In this document: one piece after another, positions 34,406 to 41,307 of the stretch
Layout: the number at the start of each line of letters is the position of its first letter
Numbering within the stretch: position 1 is the stretch's first letter
DNA from: an uncultured Bacilli bacterium
Lineage (GTDB): Bacteria; Bacillota_I; Bacilli_A; RF39; UBA660
NCBI GenBank assembly: GCA_910588195.1
Contig: CAJUPN010000008.1
Span: 1-64,000 of the forward strand
DNA: 64,000 nt
Reading direction: 5' to 3'
Notes under the pieces: model-generated
What the model saw: only the letters and a program-made list of their open reading frames with translations
Database searches by the model: none
Told to the model about the DNA's origin: nothing
Made by a program: the position numbers and the translations under genes

Positions 34406-36115
34406 ATGTTTAAAAGAAATATTAAAATCACAAAAGATTATTTTTCTTTAATAAAATTCAAAAATAAATATTTAATAATCTTTATAATTGTAGATTTAAT
34501 AAATGTTTTAGTAAGTTTATTCGTGCCTTATTTTATATCATTAATAGTAGAAAGTGTTACAAATGGATTTTATGATAAGTCATTTACTTTTCTTACTTTG
34601 TTAGGAATAACTTATCTATTTAATAAAGTTGGATCGTATTGCACTAATTGGTGTTATGCAAACTTTTTTAAAGAAGCATATGTAGAAGTACATTCAACAT
34701 TAGTAAATAGTATTTATAATTTTGATGAAGAATATTCTAAAAAAATACCTATTGGGAAAATTATAAATTCTTCTAACACTGACATTATTAACATTGCCGA
34801 AATACCTTCTTTTATAATTGAATTATCGGTTGAAATAGTGAAACTATTAATTATATATATCGTGTTTATTAGAAAGAACTTTTTAGTTGCTTTATATGTA
34901 ATATCCATAGACTTTTTATACTATAATTTTGCAAGAAAGTGTAATGACAAAAATTCGTTTTATTTAAAAAAACAAAGAATTTATGCTGATAAAATAACAG
35001 GTTTACTTTCTCAAATTTTAGTAGGATTAAAAGATATTAAATGTTTTGGTATTGGAGATAAATTAAATAATAAATTAGATGGATATAGAAAGAAATGGCA
35101 AGAAAACTATTTTTTAAAAAGAAAATATTATTTTTCAAGAAAAACTTTGGTAAATCTAATAATTGATTTTGGCAAAGTAACCTTATATTTTATTATGATT
35201 ATTTTTCTTATGAATGGAATTATTCAAATAGCTACATTTTTGCTATTAATTTCCTACTATGATAAAGCTAAAGAATCAATTAATAGCATAATGAACTTTG
35301 ATGTATCAATTAGGGGCGAATCTGTCTCATTATATAGGATCAATGAAATAATTAACTACGGAAATAATGCTTTGAAGTTGGATGGTATGATTCATAATGA
35401 TGAAATCAGCGGTATAATTGAATTTCAAAATGTGTCTTTTAAATATGGCAAAATTCCAATATTAAAAAAAATTTCTTTTGTTGCTAAACCAAATCAAGTT
35501 ACAACAATTATTGGAAAAACAGGAACAGGAAAATCTACAATATTTAATCTTCTTTTACGCTTATATAAGGTTGATAGTGGTAAAATTTTGATAGATAATT
35601 TAAACATTTATGATTATTCTAAAGATGTTTATAAATCAAATATTAGTATAGTAAATCAAAAAACATTTATTTTTAACATGAGTATAAAATCTAACTTATC
35701 ATTAATTGATTCAAACAAGAAAAGACAGATTAACGCTTGTAAAAGAGTTGGAATCCATGATTTTATAATGTCTTTACCAGATGGTTATAACACCATATTA
35801 AAAGAAGATGCAACTAATATAAGCGGAGGGCAAAAACAATTGTTATCTTTAGCAAGAGCACTTCTTACAACTTCTGAGATAATATTACTTGACGAAGTTA
35901 CATCGTCTTTAGATCCAAATACAACTAATAAAATTATTATGCTCTTAGATGATTTAAAAACAGACCATACATTAATAGTTATTACTCATAATAAAGATAT
36001 AATGAAAGCAACTGATAAACTTATTGTTTTAAATAATGGTAAAATTGAGTGTACTGGCAAACATGAAGATTTAATAAAAAATAATGAATTTTATAGACAA
36101 CTATATAATAAATAG
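34406..36115 (+). CDS. ABC exporter, fused transmembrane and ATPase half-transporter
   Basis: 569 aa. An N-terminal type IV ABC transmembrane region of about 320 residues with six predicted helices, followed by the ATPase: Walker A IIGKTGTGKS (about 370-379), Q-loop VNQKTFIF, signature NISGGQKQLLSLARA, Walker B IILLDEVTSSLD, H-loop VITHNKD. It would work as a dimer to export a drug, lipid or peptide. No peptidase domain. It lies 74 bases after the AraC regulator gene, forming a likely regulator-exporter pair. Confidence 0.92.
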   Translation: MFKRNIKITKDYFSLIKFKNKYLIIFIIVDLINVLVSLFVPYFISLIVESVTNGFYDKSFTFLTLLGITYLFNKVGSYCTNWCYANFFKEAYVEVHSTLVNSIYNFDEEYSKKIPIGKIINSSNTDIINIAEIPSFIIELSVEIVKLLIIYIVFIRKNFLVALYVISIDFLYYNFARKCNDKNSFYLKKQRIYADKITGLLSQILVGLKDIKCFGIGDKLNNKLDGYRKKWQENYFLKRKYYFSRKTLVNLIIDFGKVTLYFIMIIFLMNGIIQIATFLLLISYYDKAKESINSIMNFDVSIRGESVSLYRINEIINYGNNALKLDGMIHNDEISGIIEFQNVSFKYGKIPILKKISFVAKPNQVTTIIGKTGTGKSTIFNLLLRLYKVDSGKILIDNLNIYDYSKDVYKSNISIVNQKTFIFNMSIKSNLSLIDSNKKRQINACKRVGIHDFIMSLPDGYNTILKEDATNISGGQKQLLSLARALLTTSEIILLDEVTSSLDPNTTNKIIMLLDDLKTDHTLIVITHNKDIMKATDKLIVLNNGKIECTGKHEDLIKNNEFYRQLYNK

Positions 36116-36270
36116 ATTTTTATTAATAATAATTATTTACTAGTTTTTGTTAGTCTGTATATAGAAATCATTTTCTATTACTTTGCTATAAAACAGACAT
36201 TCTTGTTTAATAAATGTTCCTATAGTATAATTTAATTATAAAGTTAAATATTCTAAAGTAGAAAGAAAAT

Positions 36271-36298
36271 ATTCAATTAAATAAAAAATTAATTGAAT
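36271..36298 (+). promoter_or_regulatory. Leader hairpin adjoining the ribosome-binding site of the metalloprotease-like gene
   Basis: ATTCAATTAA and TTAATTGAAT form a perfect 10-bp stem around an A-rich loop, ending one base before AGGAG. Such placement could affect translation initiation. A TATAAT-type box lies about 40 bases upstream. Confidence 0.5.
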
Positions 36299-36311
36299 AG
36301 GAGTGTGCATT

Positions 36312-37217
36312 ATGGAAGAATTTAAAAAAGACAAATTAAGAGAATATATATACAATTCAGAACTTAGAGTATACAATGAAAATATTAAAGTTAGATTAAG
36401 TCCTGAACTAGCAGTTAAATATGATAAAGGACTGTATGATAATTATTTAAAATATACAAGTGAATGCTATGAATTATTATTAAATTTAAATTTAAAATAT
36501 CCCTCTAATGCAAAACCAATTTATTATTTATATATTGTGCCATTTGACCAATATGTAGAATTATTAAGATTCCCAGACAAATTTAATAATGGAACAGGTG
36601 GGGGAAAGCCTGTAAAATGTTATGATTTAGATGGATTTACTGATGCTTTTGGAATAAGTGATAATCTTTGTGAAAATTTTATAAAAGAAGAAAAAGGCAT
36701 TGCTTATTACGAAAATGAAATACACGAACTATCTCACTTGCTTCATACAAATTTCTTTATAAATAATAAAATATTAGAGGAAGGATTTGCCGAAACAATA
36801 CCACTTTATATTTTGGATTTACAAAAGCAATTCACAAGTCATACTGAAGCATTAATAAAATTAGATGAAAAGCAAATATTAACAGCAAAAGAATTATTAG
36901 AAGAAGATAATTATACGTTTGGGATAACAGAAATTTTACCAAATAAAACCTGTTCGTTTAAATTATCCTATATTAGTTCATATCTTTTTGTTAGGGGTTG
37001 TATAAAAAGAATAGAAGAAAAATATAAAATTAATAAAGTAGATAGTCTACAAAAGTTTTTGGAAATGTTATATTCAAGCAATTATATTAATGCTTGGTTA
37101 ATATTTGATATTGCTGACTTTCTAGGGTTAGATAGAAATCAACTTTTAACTGGTAAAGAACTTCAATTATCTGTTTTAGAAGATATAAAAAACGAATATA
37201 ATAAAGGGGAAAGATAA
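36312..37217 (+). CDS. HExxH (gluzincin-like) metalloprotease-family protein
   Basis: 301 aa, soluble, no signal peptide. The zinc motif NEIHELSHLLHTNF has H138-E139-x-x-H142, with the third ligand in EEGFAE (E161), 19 residues further: a gluzincin arrangement. The N-terminal domain (PIYYLYIVPFDQY) resembles intracellular protease-like proteins of gut Bacillota. GGAG lies before ATG 36312. An in-frame GTG at 36303 overlaps the binding site. The CYTH gene starts three bases after its stop, so they form a small operon. Confidence 0.8.
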   Translation: MEEFKKDKLREYIYNSELRVYNENIKVRLSPELAVKYDKGLYDNYLKYTSECYELLLNLNLKYPSNAKPIYYLYIVPFDQYVELLRFPDKFNNGTGGGKPVKCYDLDGFTDAFGISDNLCENFIKEEKGIAYYENEIHELSHLLHTNFFINNKILEEGFAETIPLYILDLQKQFTSHTEALIKLDEKQILTAKELLEEDNYTFGITEILPNKTCSFKLSYISSYLFVRGCIKRIEEKYKINKVDSLQKFLEMLYSSNYINAWLIFDIADFLGLDRNQLLTGKELQLSVLEDIKNEYNKGER

Positions 37218-37220
37218 GAT

Positions 37221-37787
37221 ATGGAAAACACTGAAATTGAAAGAAAATATAAAATAACTAAGAATATTTATGATGAAGTAACAGAACTTTTAAATAATAA
37301 AAATCTAAATTTTAAATTGGAAAAACAAAATGATATTTATTTTTCTCCAACAAATTTTCCTTTTTTTGGCGGGGAAATTGATAATGAAGCCTTAAGAATA
37401 AGAATATTAGATGATAAAAATATCTTAAGTTATAAAAAGTTTTATTATGCAACCGATGATATGCCAGCTCACTGTGATGAACATGAAATGGTTATTGAAG
37501 ATGTTGAGAAAATGAAATTAATTCTTAAAGATTTAAGAATTAACGAAGCTTTTACTTAAAAAAAAACTAGAAAAAATTATATATATGAAAATATCGAAAT
37601 AGCACTTGATGAAGTAGAAGACTTAGGATATTTTATTGAATTTGAACTCCTTGATTCTAGTAATTTAGACAAATCTTCAAAAATAATGGATGAACTCTTA
37701 AAAGAGTTTAAAATCACTGAGGATATGAGAAATTATGATGGCTATGCATATTTATTATTTAACAAAAATAATATTGCTAATTTCTAG
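37221..37787 (+). pseudogene. CYTH-domain (class IV adenylate cyclase/thiamine-triphosphatase-like) gene with one in-frame TAA
   Basis: The first 112 codons (37221-37559) carry the CYTH signature EIERKYKI at the start, ALRIRILDDKN and ILSYKKF. TAA at 37557-37559 interrupts. The same frame continues to TAG at 37785 with KKTRKNYIYENIEIALDEVE and LGYFIEFELL, the expected second half of the triphosphate tunnel. Restored length (188 codons) matches CyaB-like proteins. The remnant N-terminal half alone lacks essential strands, so the gene is probably inactive, unless the stop is a sequencing error next to a run of nine A. Confidence 0.85.
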
Positions 37788-37819
37788 GCTTTATGATATT
37801 TTAATCATATAAACATTAA

Positions 37820-37893
37820 GCCGATTTAGTACAGTGGTAGTACAGATGCATGGTAAGCACCAGAGGGCAGTTCAATTCTGCCATTCGGCACCA
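37820..37893 (+). tRNA. tRNA-Thr (anticodon GGT)
   Basis: 74 nt with encoded CCA. T arm GGCAG-TTCAATT-CTGCC is perfect, and the D stem is GTAC/GTAC. The anticodon loop is ATGGTAA (GGT). The acceptor GCCGATT/ATTCGGC has a T-T apposition at the sixth pair, and the anticodon stem has an A-C at 28-42, so folding is weaker than in the other two tRNAs. Confidence 0.75.
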
Positions 37894-37905
37894 GATTGAT
37901 AGAAA

Positions 37906-37932
37906 ACTCGAACTTTTATGTTTCGAGTTTTA
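37906..37932 (+). terminator. Terminator after tRNA-Thr(GGT)
   Basis: ACTCGAA and TTCGAGT with a 9-nt loop and TTT. Homologous to the hairpin after tRNA-Arg. Confidence 0.75.
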
Positions 37933-38005
37933 ATATGTTTAAAATTTTGGTATAATGTTTATAGAAATTAAATTGATTTATGTCAATTTAGAAAACACAC
38001 TTGTA
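37906..38005 (+). repeat. Dispersed terminator-plus-promoter repeat, copy 2
   Basis: Same block order as 22131-22230: hairpin, GAGTTTTAATATG, TATAATGTTTATAGAA, AAATTG, GTCAATTTA, AAACACACTTGTA. Here it is followed by CATTG...CAATG within AAAACAC...GTGTTTT, a further hairpin that could attenuate the downstream gene. Confidence 0.6.
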
Positions 38006-38062
38006 CATTGACATCATCAATGAACGTGTTTTATTTGTATGTAAGAGAAGAGGTAAGTTCAA

Positions 38063-38977
38063 ATGGCAGACAAAAAAATATTAGAATTTTATAAAAAAAC
38101 AAGTCTTTATACAGATTTAGGACTATATAAGGAATTTGCTAAAGGGTTACCGAATGATATTGAACAATTGTGTTTATTACAAAGAAATCAAATTATACAT
38201 CCTTTTGATTTATCTAATGAAACTATGAGAAAAGATAGCAACTCATGTTATGGAGATATGACAAAGATACCTGCAACTGCATTATGTTATGAGAATGATT
38301 TGTTTCCTACTGCACAGGCTATGTTAGCAGAATTATTAAGAAGAAATAAAAATTATTCACTAAATAGAAAAATAGAAGATAAAATTCATGTTTGTTGTAG
38401 AGAACAAGCAATTTTATTGGCAAGTATATTAAAGGCAAAAGGAATTTCAGCAAGAGTAAGAAGTGGTTTTGCTAAATATGTTAATACTTCTGGAAAAGCG
38501 GCAGGTGATCATTGGATTACAGAATACTACGATATGAAAAATGAAAAATGGACATTAGTAGATGCAGATATGTTTTTCTATGAAGATGTATTAAACGAGT
38601 ACCATATAGATTTTAGTTTATTAGATATTCCTTATGATAAATTTATTTTTGGAGCAGAAGCATATTTAGGGTTGAGAACGAGTAAATTTAAAGATGAAGA
38701 AATATATTATGCATCATCTCCATTAACTTTAGGCATTAGAGCTTCAATTCATGGGCTATTTTATGATTTTCATTCTCTAATGAATAATGAAATAATATTT
38801 TTACATTTACCCAAATATATCATAGATAAAAATTTTGAATTATCGGAAGATGAATTTCTAGAATTGGATGAATTAGCAAGATTAATGTTAGAGCCAGATA
38901 AGAATTTTGATAAACTTAATCATATATGGGAAAATAATGAAAAATTTAGAACTATGTCTGGAGGTATGAACGATTAA
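38063..38977 (+). CDS. Transglutaminase-like cysteine-family protein
   Basis: 304 aa, no signal peptide, so intracellular. The transglutaminase core is clear: HVCCREQAILLASILKAKGI (catalytic Cys around 111-112 at the head of the helix), ARVRSGFA, DHWITEYYD (His) and WTLVDADMFF (Asp). It could be a protease, amidase or crosslinking enzyme. Many members of this superfamily are uncharacterised. GAGGT lies before ATG 38063. Exactly after its stop begins a 37-bp element repeated behind the GNAT pseudogene. Confidence 0.87.
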   Translation: MADKKILEFYKKTSLYTDLGLYKEFAKGLPNDIEQLCLLQRNQIIHPFDLSNETMRKDSNSCYGDMTKIPATALCYENDLFPTAQAMLAELLRRNKNYSLNRKIEDKIHVCCREQAILLASILKAKGISARVRSGFAKYVNTSGKAAGDHWITEYYDMKNEKWTLVDADMFFYEDVLNEYHIDFSLLDIPYDKFIFGAEAYLGLRTSKFKDEEIYYASSPLTLGIRASIHGLFYDFHSLMNNEIIFLHLPKYIIDKNFELSEDEFLELDELARLMLEPDKNFDKLNHIWENNEKFRTMSGGMND

Positions 38978-39014
38978 TAAAAGTTGTTGAACGTCCTTCC
39001 TTAGGGCACCATTG
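38978..39014 (+). repeat. Exact 37-bp direct repeat, copy 1
   Basis: From TAAAAGTTGTTGAACG to GGGCACCATTG, identical base for base to 41171-41207. It begins right after the stop codon of the transglutaminase-like gene and ends in a tRNA-like GCACCA, followed by the hairpin GTTCGAA-CTA-TTCGAAC at 39023-39039. Confidence 0.9.
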
Positions 39015-39052
39015 GGAAATCTGTTCGAACTATTCGAACTTTAAATATACTT

Positions 39053-39079
39053 TCAGTCTGAAATAGGACTGATTTTTTA
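39053..39079 (+). terminator. Terminator downstream of the transglutaminase-like gene
   Basis: TCAGTC, eight bases, GACTGA and a T run. Confidence 0.72.
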
Positions 39080-39092
39080 TTGAATAAAAAAT

Positions 39093-39159
39093 CCCCGCAG
39101 GTAATTTTACTAGACTTAGCAAAATACCTAGGGGGTTAATTATTTTGTCAAGACAAAAT
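39093..39159. other. Structured intergenic element upstream of the LeuRS-editing/Nudix gene
   Basis: A long hairpin (CCCC..AGGTA..TTTT pairing with AAAATACCT..GGGG, 39093-39135) is followed by a perfect palindrome ATTTTGTC-AA-GACAAAAT (39142-39159). On the minus strand the first hairpin is followed by ATTTTTTATT, so it could be a minus-strand terminator. On the plus strand it lies in or just before the leader of the next gene. Confidence 0.55.
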
Positions 39160-39205
39160 ATATTAAGGTAAAAGATATGATATAATTAAGTGAAGGAGAT
39201 TAAAT

Positions 39206-40120
39206 ATGTGGAGAAATGATGTTAAAGATTTTATGAATGGTAAAAAAAATCTTTGTAATTTAGAAGTGTTAGAAATAGTTTTAGAGGTAAAGGATACAAG
39301 TGATATTATATCAGTTAAGTTAGATAGACCTGATCTTATATTTGGAATTACATTTATATTAACTCCAAAAGGTTGTATACATTTAGATGGAAAATATATT
39401 ATTCATCCAATTACTAAAGAAGAAATCCCAATATTTTTAGAAAATGTAAGTGAACCACATTTGGGAATTCCTGCTCATAATGATAAAGATTATGAATATG
39501 CAATTGTTAATAAATTACCTATAAAGCAAGTCATCATGCCAATTAATGCTAGTTTAGATGATAATAAACCTCGAGAAGATAAAGAGTGGTCTTATAGACA
39601 AAATGTTGTTTTAATTGTGGAACATTGGACTGAAAATAAATATTTATATATAGATTATAAAAATCAAAATTGGAAATGTTTTATTTCTGGGGGAGTGGAA
39701 GAAAATGAAACTTCCAAGGAAGCTGCAATCCGAGAACTAAAAGAAGAAAGTGGATTTTATAATATTAAAAAAATTGAAGAAATGCCTTTTAAAATGGCAA
39801 ATGTTTTTTATGCTGCACATAAAGGAGTAAATAGATATTCTATTGTAACTGCATTTTATATTAAATTAGAAAACTCTGATTGTTTAGAACTTGATCAAAA
39901 AGAGAAAGAAGAACATGATGTAAAATGGAGTAGCAAAGAAGAACTTTATGAAATTTTAAAAAATGGTTTTACAGATCAAATTTGGTTATTAAAACAACAT
40001 TTGGGAGAAATGAAAGCATATACAGGAATGGGAAAAATAATTAATTCAGATTTCTTAAATGATTTAGAAGATTCTATCAAGGCATCTCAAAAAGTTGTAG
40101 ATTATTTTAAAGAAAGATGA
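39206..40120 (+). CDS. Free-standing LeuRS-like editing (CP1) domain fused to a Nudix hydrolase
   Basis: 304 aa. Residues about 35-112 follow the editing domain of leucyl-tRNA synthetase: LDRPDLIFGITFIL corresponds to the TTRPDT-LFG region, YIIHPITKEEIPIF to the hPlTge.IPi strand, and LGIPAHNDKDYEYA with LPIKQVI to the VPAHDxRDYEFA end. Key residues differ: the two Thr before RPD are Leu-Asp, the Thr after RPD is Leu, and the Asp of AHD is Asn (N92). Residues about 130-270 are a Nudix domain with a full box (GGVEENETSKEAAIREL continuing KEESGF). No synthetase catalytic core is present. AAGGAG precedes ATG 39206. It may hydrolyse a charged tRNA or an aminoacyl-nucleotide (inference). Confidence 0.82.
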   Translation: MWRNDVKDFMNGKKNLCNLEVLEIVLEVKDTSDIISVKLDRPDLIFGITFILTPKGCIHLDGKYIIHPITKEEIPIFLENVSEPHLGIPAHNDKDYEYAIVNKLPIKQVIMPINASLDDNKPREDKEWSYRQNVVLIVEHWTENKYLYIDYKNQNWKCFISGGVEENETSKEAAIRELKEESGFYNIKKIEEMPFKMANVFYAAHKGVNRYSIVTAFYIKLENSDCLELDQKEKEEHDVKWSSKEELYEILKNGFTDQIWLLKQHLGEMKAYTGMGKIINSDFLNDLEDSIKASQKVVDYFKER

Positions 40121-40209
40121 TGCTTAAATAACTATAGTTGTAGATAACTACGTCACTCGCACCAGATTGATAGGAAACTCGAACTTTTCGAGTATTAAGA
40201 AAAACGTAC

Positions 40210-40238
40210 TTGATAAAAGTGCGTTTTTATGTTATGAT
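40210..40238 (+). promoter_or_regulatory. Promoter of the antitoxin RNA (copy B)
   Basis: TTGATA (40210-40215), 17 bases, TATGAT (40233-40238). A strong match, with no gene start downstream, which indicates an RNA product. Confidence 0.75.
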
Positions 40239-40244
40239 GAATGT

Positions 40245-40357
40245 GTCAAGGAAACTTGCATAAAATAAAAAAGGGAATACTTAACACCTCAATGTTGAGT
40301 ACTCGCCAATAAATTGGTTAGCACTTAATCTACTGAAAGTAAATTGAGTGCTTTTTT
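40245..40357 (+). ncRNA. Putative type I antitoxin RNA
   Basis: About 113 nt. Structure: CAAG-GAAA-CTTG hairpin (40247-40258), single-stranded A-rich linker, stem ACTTAACA/TGTTGAGT, then terminator stem AGCACTTAAT/ATTGAGTGCT and a T run. It ends about 15 bases from the stop codon of the convergent 27-aa peptide gene. The stretch TTGGTTAGCACTTAA is repeated with three changes in the 5' leader region of that gene, giving an antisense match. This is the organisation of par/Fst-like and TxpA/RatA-like type I systems. Confidence 0.72.
40313..40330 (+). repeat. Direct repeat in the antitoxin RNA
   Basis: Contains TTGGTTAGCACTTAA. Its partner TTGGCAAGCACTCAA lies at 40482-40496 in the 5' leader of the toxin transcript, 12 of 15 identical, and two of the changes would still pair as G-U. 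Confidence 0.7.
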
Positions 40358-40371
40358 CTTATTATAGACTA

Positions 40372-40455
40372 CTACTTTACTAGAGTAAAAAGTAAGGCTA
40401 TCAGTAAGAAGATAATTAGAACAAGAGATAAGATTAAGAAATCTTTCTTATACAT
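40372..40455 (-). CDS. 27-aa hydrophobic peptide, putative type I toxin
   Basis: ATG at 40455 has a perfect AAGGAGG eight bases upstream. The peptide starts MYKKDFLILSL, is a single membrane helix of Leu/Ile/Val/Phe, and ends LLFTLVK. Size and pattern (short charged N-terminus, one helix, terminal Lys) match membrane-damaging toxins such as Fst, TxpA and holin-like toxins. In the transcript, CTTTC-GTAA-GAAAG folds over the first part of the binding site (plus-strand 40468-40481) and would limit translation. The antisense RNA comes from the other strand and overlaps the 3' end region. Confidence 0.75.
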   Translation of the reverse strand: MYKKDFLILSLVLIIFLLIALLFTLVK

Positions 40456-40480
40456 ATCATCAGCCTCCTTTCTTACGAAA

Positions 40481-40498
40481 GTTGGCAAGCACTCAACT
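40481..40498 (+). repeat. Direct repeat in the toxin 5' leader
   Basis: Plus-strand TTGGCAAGCACTCAA, just upstream of the binding-site hairpin of the toxin. Partner of the repeat at 40313. Confidence 0.7.
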
Positions 40499-40519
40499 GC
40501 TAATATATTCTCTAGACAA

Positions 40520-40548
40520 ATTATACTAAAATATTTATTATAGTACAA
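40520..40548 (-). promoter_or_regulatory. Promoter of the toxin transcript
   Basis: Minus strand: TTGTAC (40548-40543), 17 bases, TATAAT (40525-40520). It predicts a 5' leader of roughly 55-60 nt that contains the direct repeat and the hairpin over the binding site. Confidence 0.68.
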
Positions 40549-40565
40549 CGAATTTAACTAAATTT

Positions 40566-40590
40566 CGTCAATTTAGTAAACACACTTGTA
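40566..40590 (+). repeat. Short copy of the dispersed promoter repeat
   Basis: GTCAATTTAGTAAACACAC and CTTGTA, matching the last block of the repeats at 22131 and 37906. It lies upstream of the GNAT pseudogene. Confidence 0.55.
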
Positions 40591-40635
40591 ATTTGACAAA
40601 GTCAAATGTAGCAATGACTATAGTAGAGGGTGAAT

Positions 40636-41173
40636 ATGAAGTCTTTATATAATCTAAAATATGAAATACTTAATTTAAAAATTTGGATATAGCATTCAAA
40701 ATCCAAAAAGAAACATGGCCTGATGATCCAGATTATGAGGATTTGTATGATAAAGCCATAAATAAAGAAGATAATAATTGTTTTTTTCTAGTTTATGACA
40801 AAAATGTCTTAGTTGGTATAACGGGTGTAGATGTTTATGATAAATATCCTGATACAATATGGTTGGATTGGTTTACCATTTTGCCTGAGCATAGAAGAAA
40901 AGGATATGGGAAAAAAGTATTATTAGATACAATATATTATTGTAAAAAACTAAATAGATATAATTATTTTAGAGTTGATACTACATATTATGAGAATAGA
41001 CCAGCGTTAATTTTATATGATAAGGTAATGCAATTAAAGAGGATTATACAATTGAAGATACAGAAAATTATAAGAATAATTTTATAATCTATAGTTATAG
41101 TTTAAATGGAAAACTAGAACCTTGGAATAATAAATATCTTGGTTTAAAAGATTACTATGACAAATGTAATTAA
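40636..41173 (+). pseudogene. GNAT acetyltransferase with two frameshifts
   Basis: ATG 40636 (after AGAGGGTG) starts MKSLYNLKYEILNLK and hits a stop at once in its frame. The frame that continues (from about 40683) holds the GNAT core: FLVYDKNVLVGITGVDVY, WLDWFTILPEHRRKGYGKK (acetyl-CoA-binding R-x-x-G-x-G) and ENRPALILYDKV. Near 41035 the sense switches frame again to EDYTIEDTENYKNNFIIYSY and ends GLKDYYDKCN with TAA at 41171. Repairing two single-base indels gives a normal protein of about 178 residues. As it stands it is probably inactive. Confidence 0.82.
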
Positions 41174-41207
41174 AAGTTGTTGAACGTCCTTCCTTAGGGC
41201 ACCATTG
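41171..41207 (+). repeat. Exact 37-bp direct repeat, copy 2
   Basis: Identical to 38978-39014. Its first three bases are the TAA stop of the GNAT pseudogene. It ends in GGGCACCATTG and is followed by a hairpin terminator. Confidence 0.9.
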
Positions 41208-41212
41208 AGGTT

Positions 41213-41238
41213 AAAAGTCGCACTTTAAGCGATTTTAC
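41213..41238 (+). terminator. Terminator after the GNAT pseudogene
   Basis: AAAAGTCGC, seven bases, GCGATTTT. Confidence 0.68.
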
Positions 41239-41307
41239 ATATATAAAGTTCATAGTATTTGATATTATGGGCTTTTTTCATTGTTGTAAAGGAGTCGATG
41301 AATTTTT

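Noticed and set aside
38978..39014. The 37-bp repeat as an integron attC site
   Set aside because: It contains GTTGAAC, which fits one core site, but the complementary RYYYAAC half and the long imperfect palindrome of attC are missing.
40121..40165. A complete fourth tRNA before the toxin-antitoxin locus
   Set aside because: The stretch ends in TCGCACCAGATTGATA like the real tRNAs, but no acceptor, anticodon or T arm can be folded upstream.
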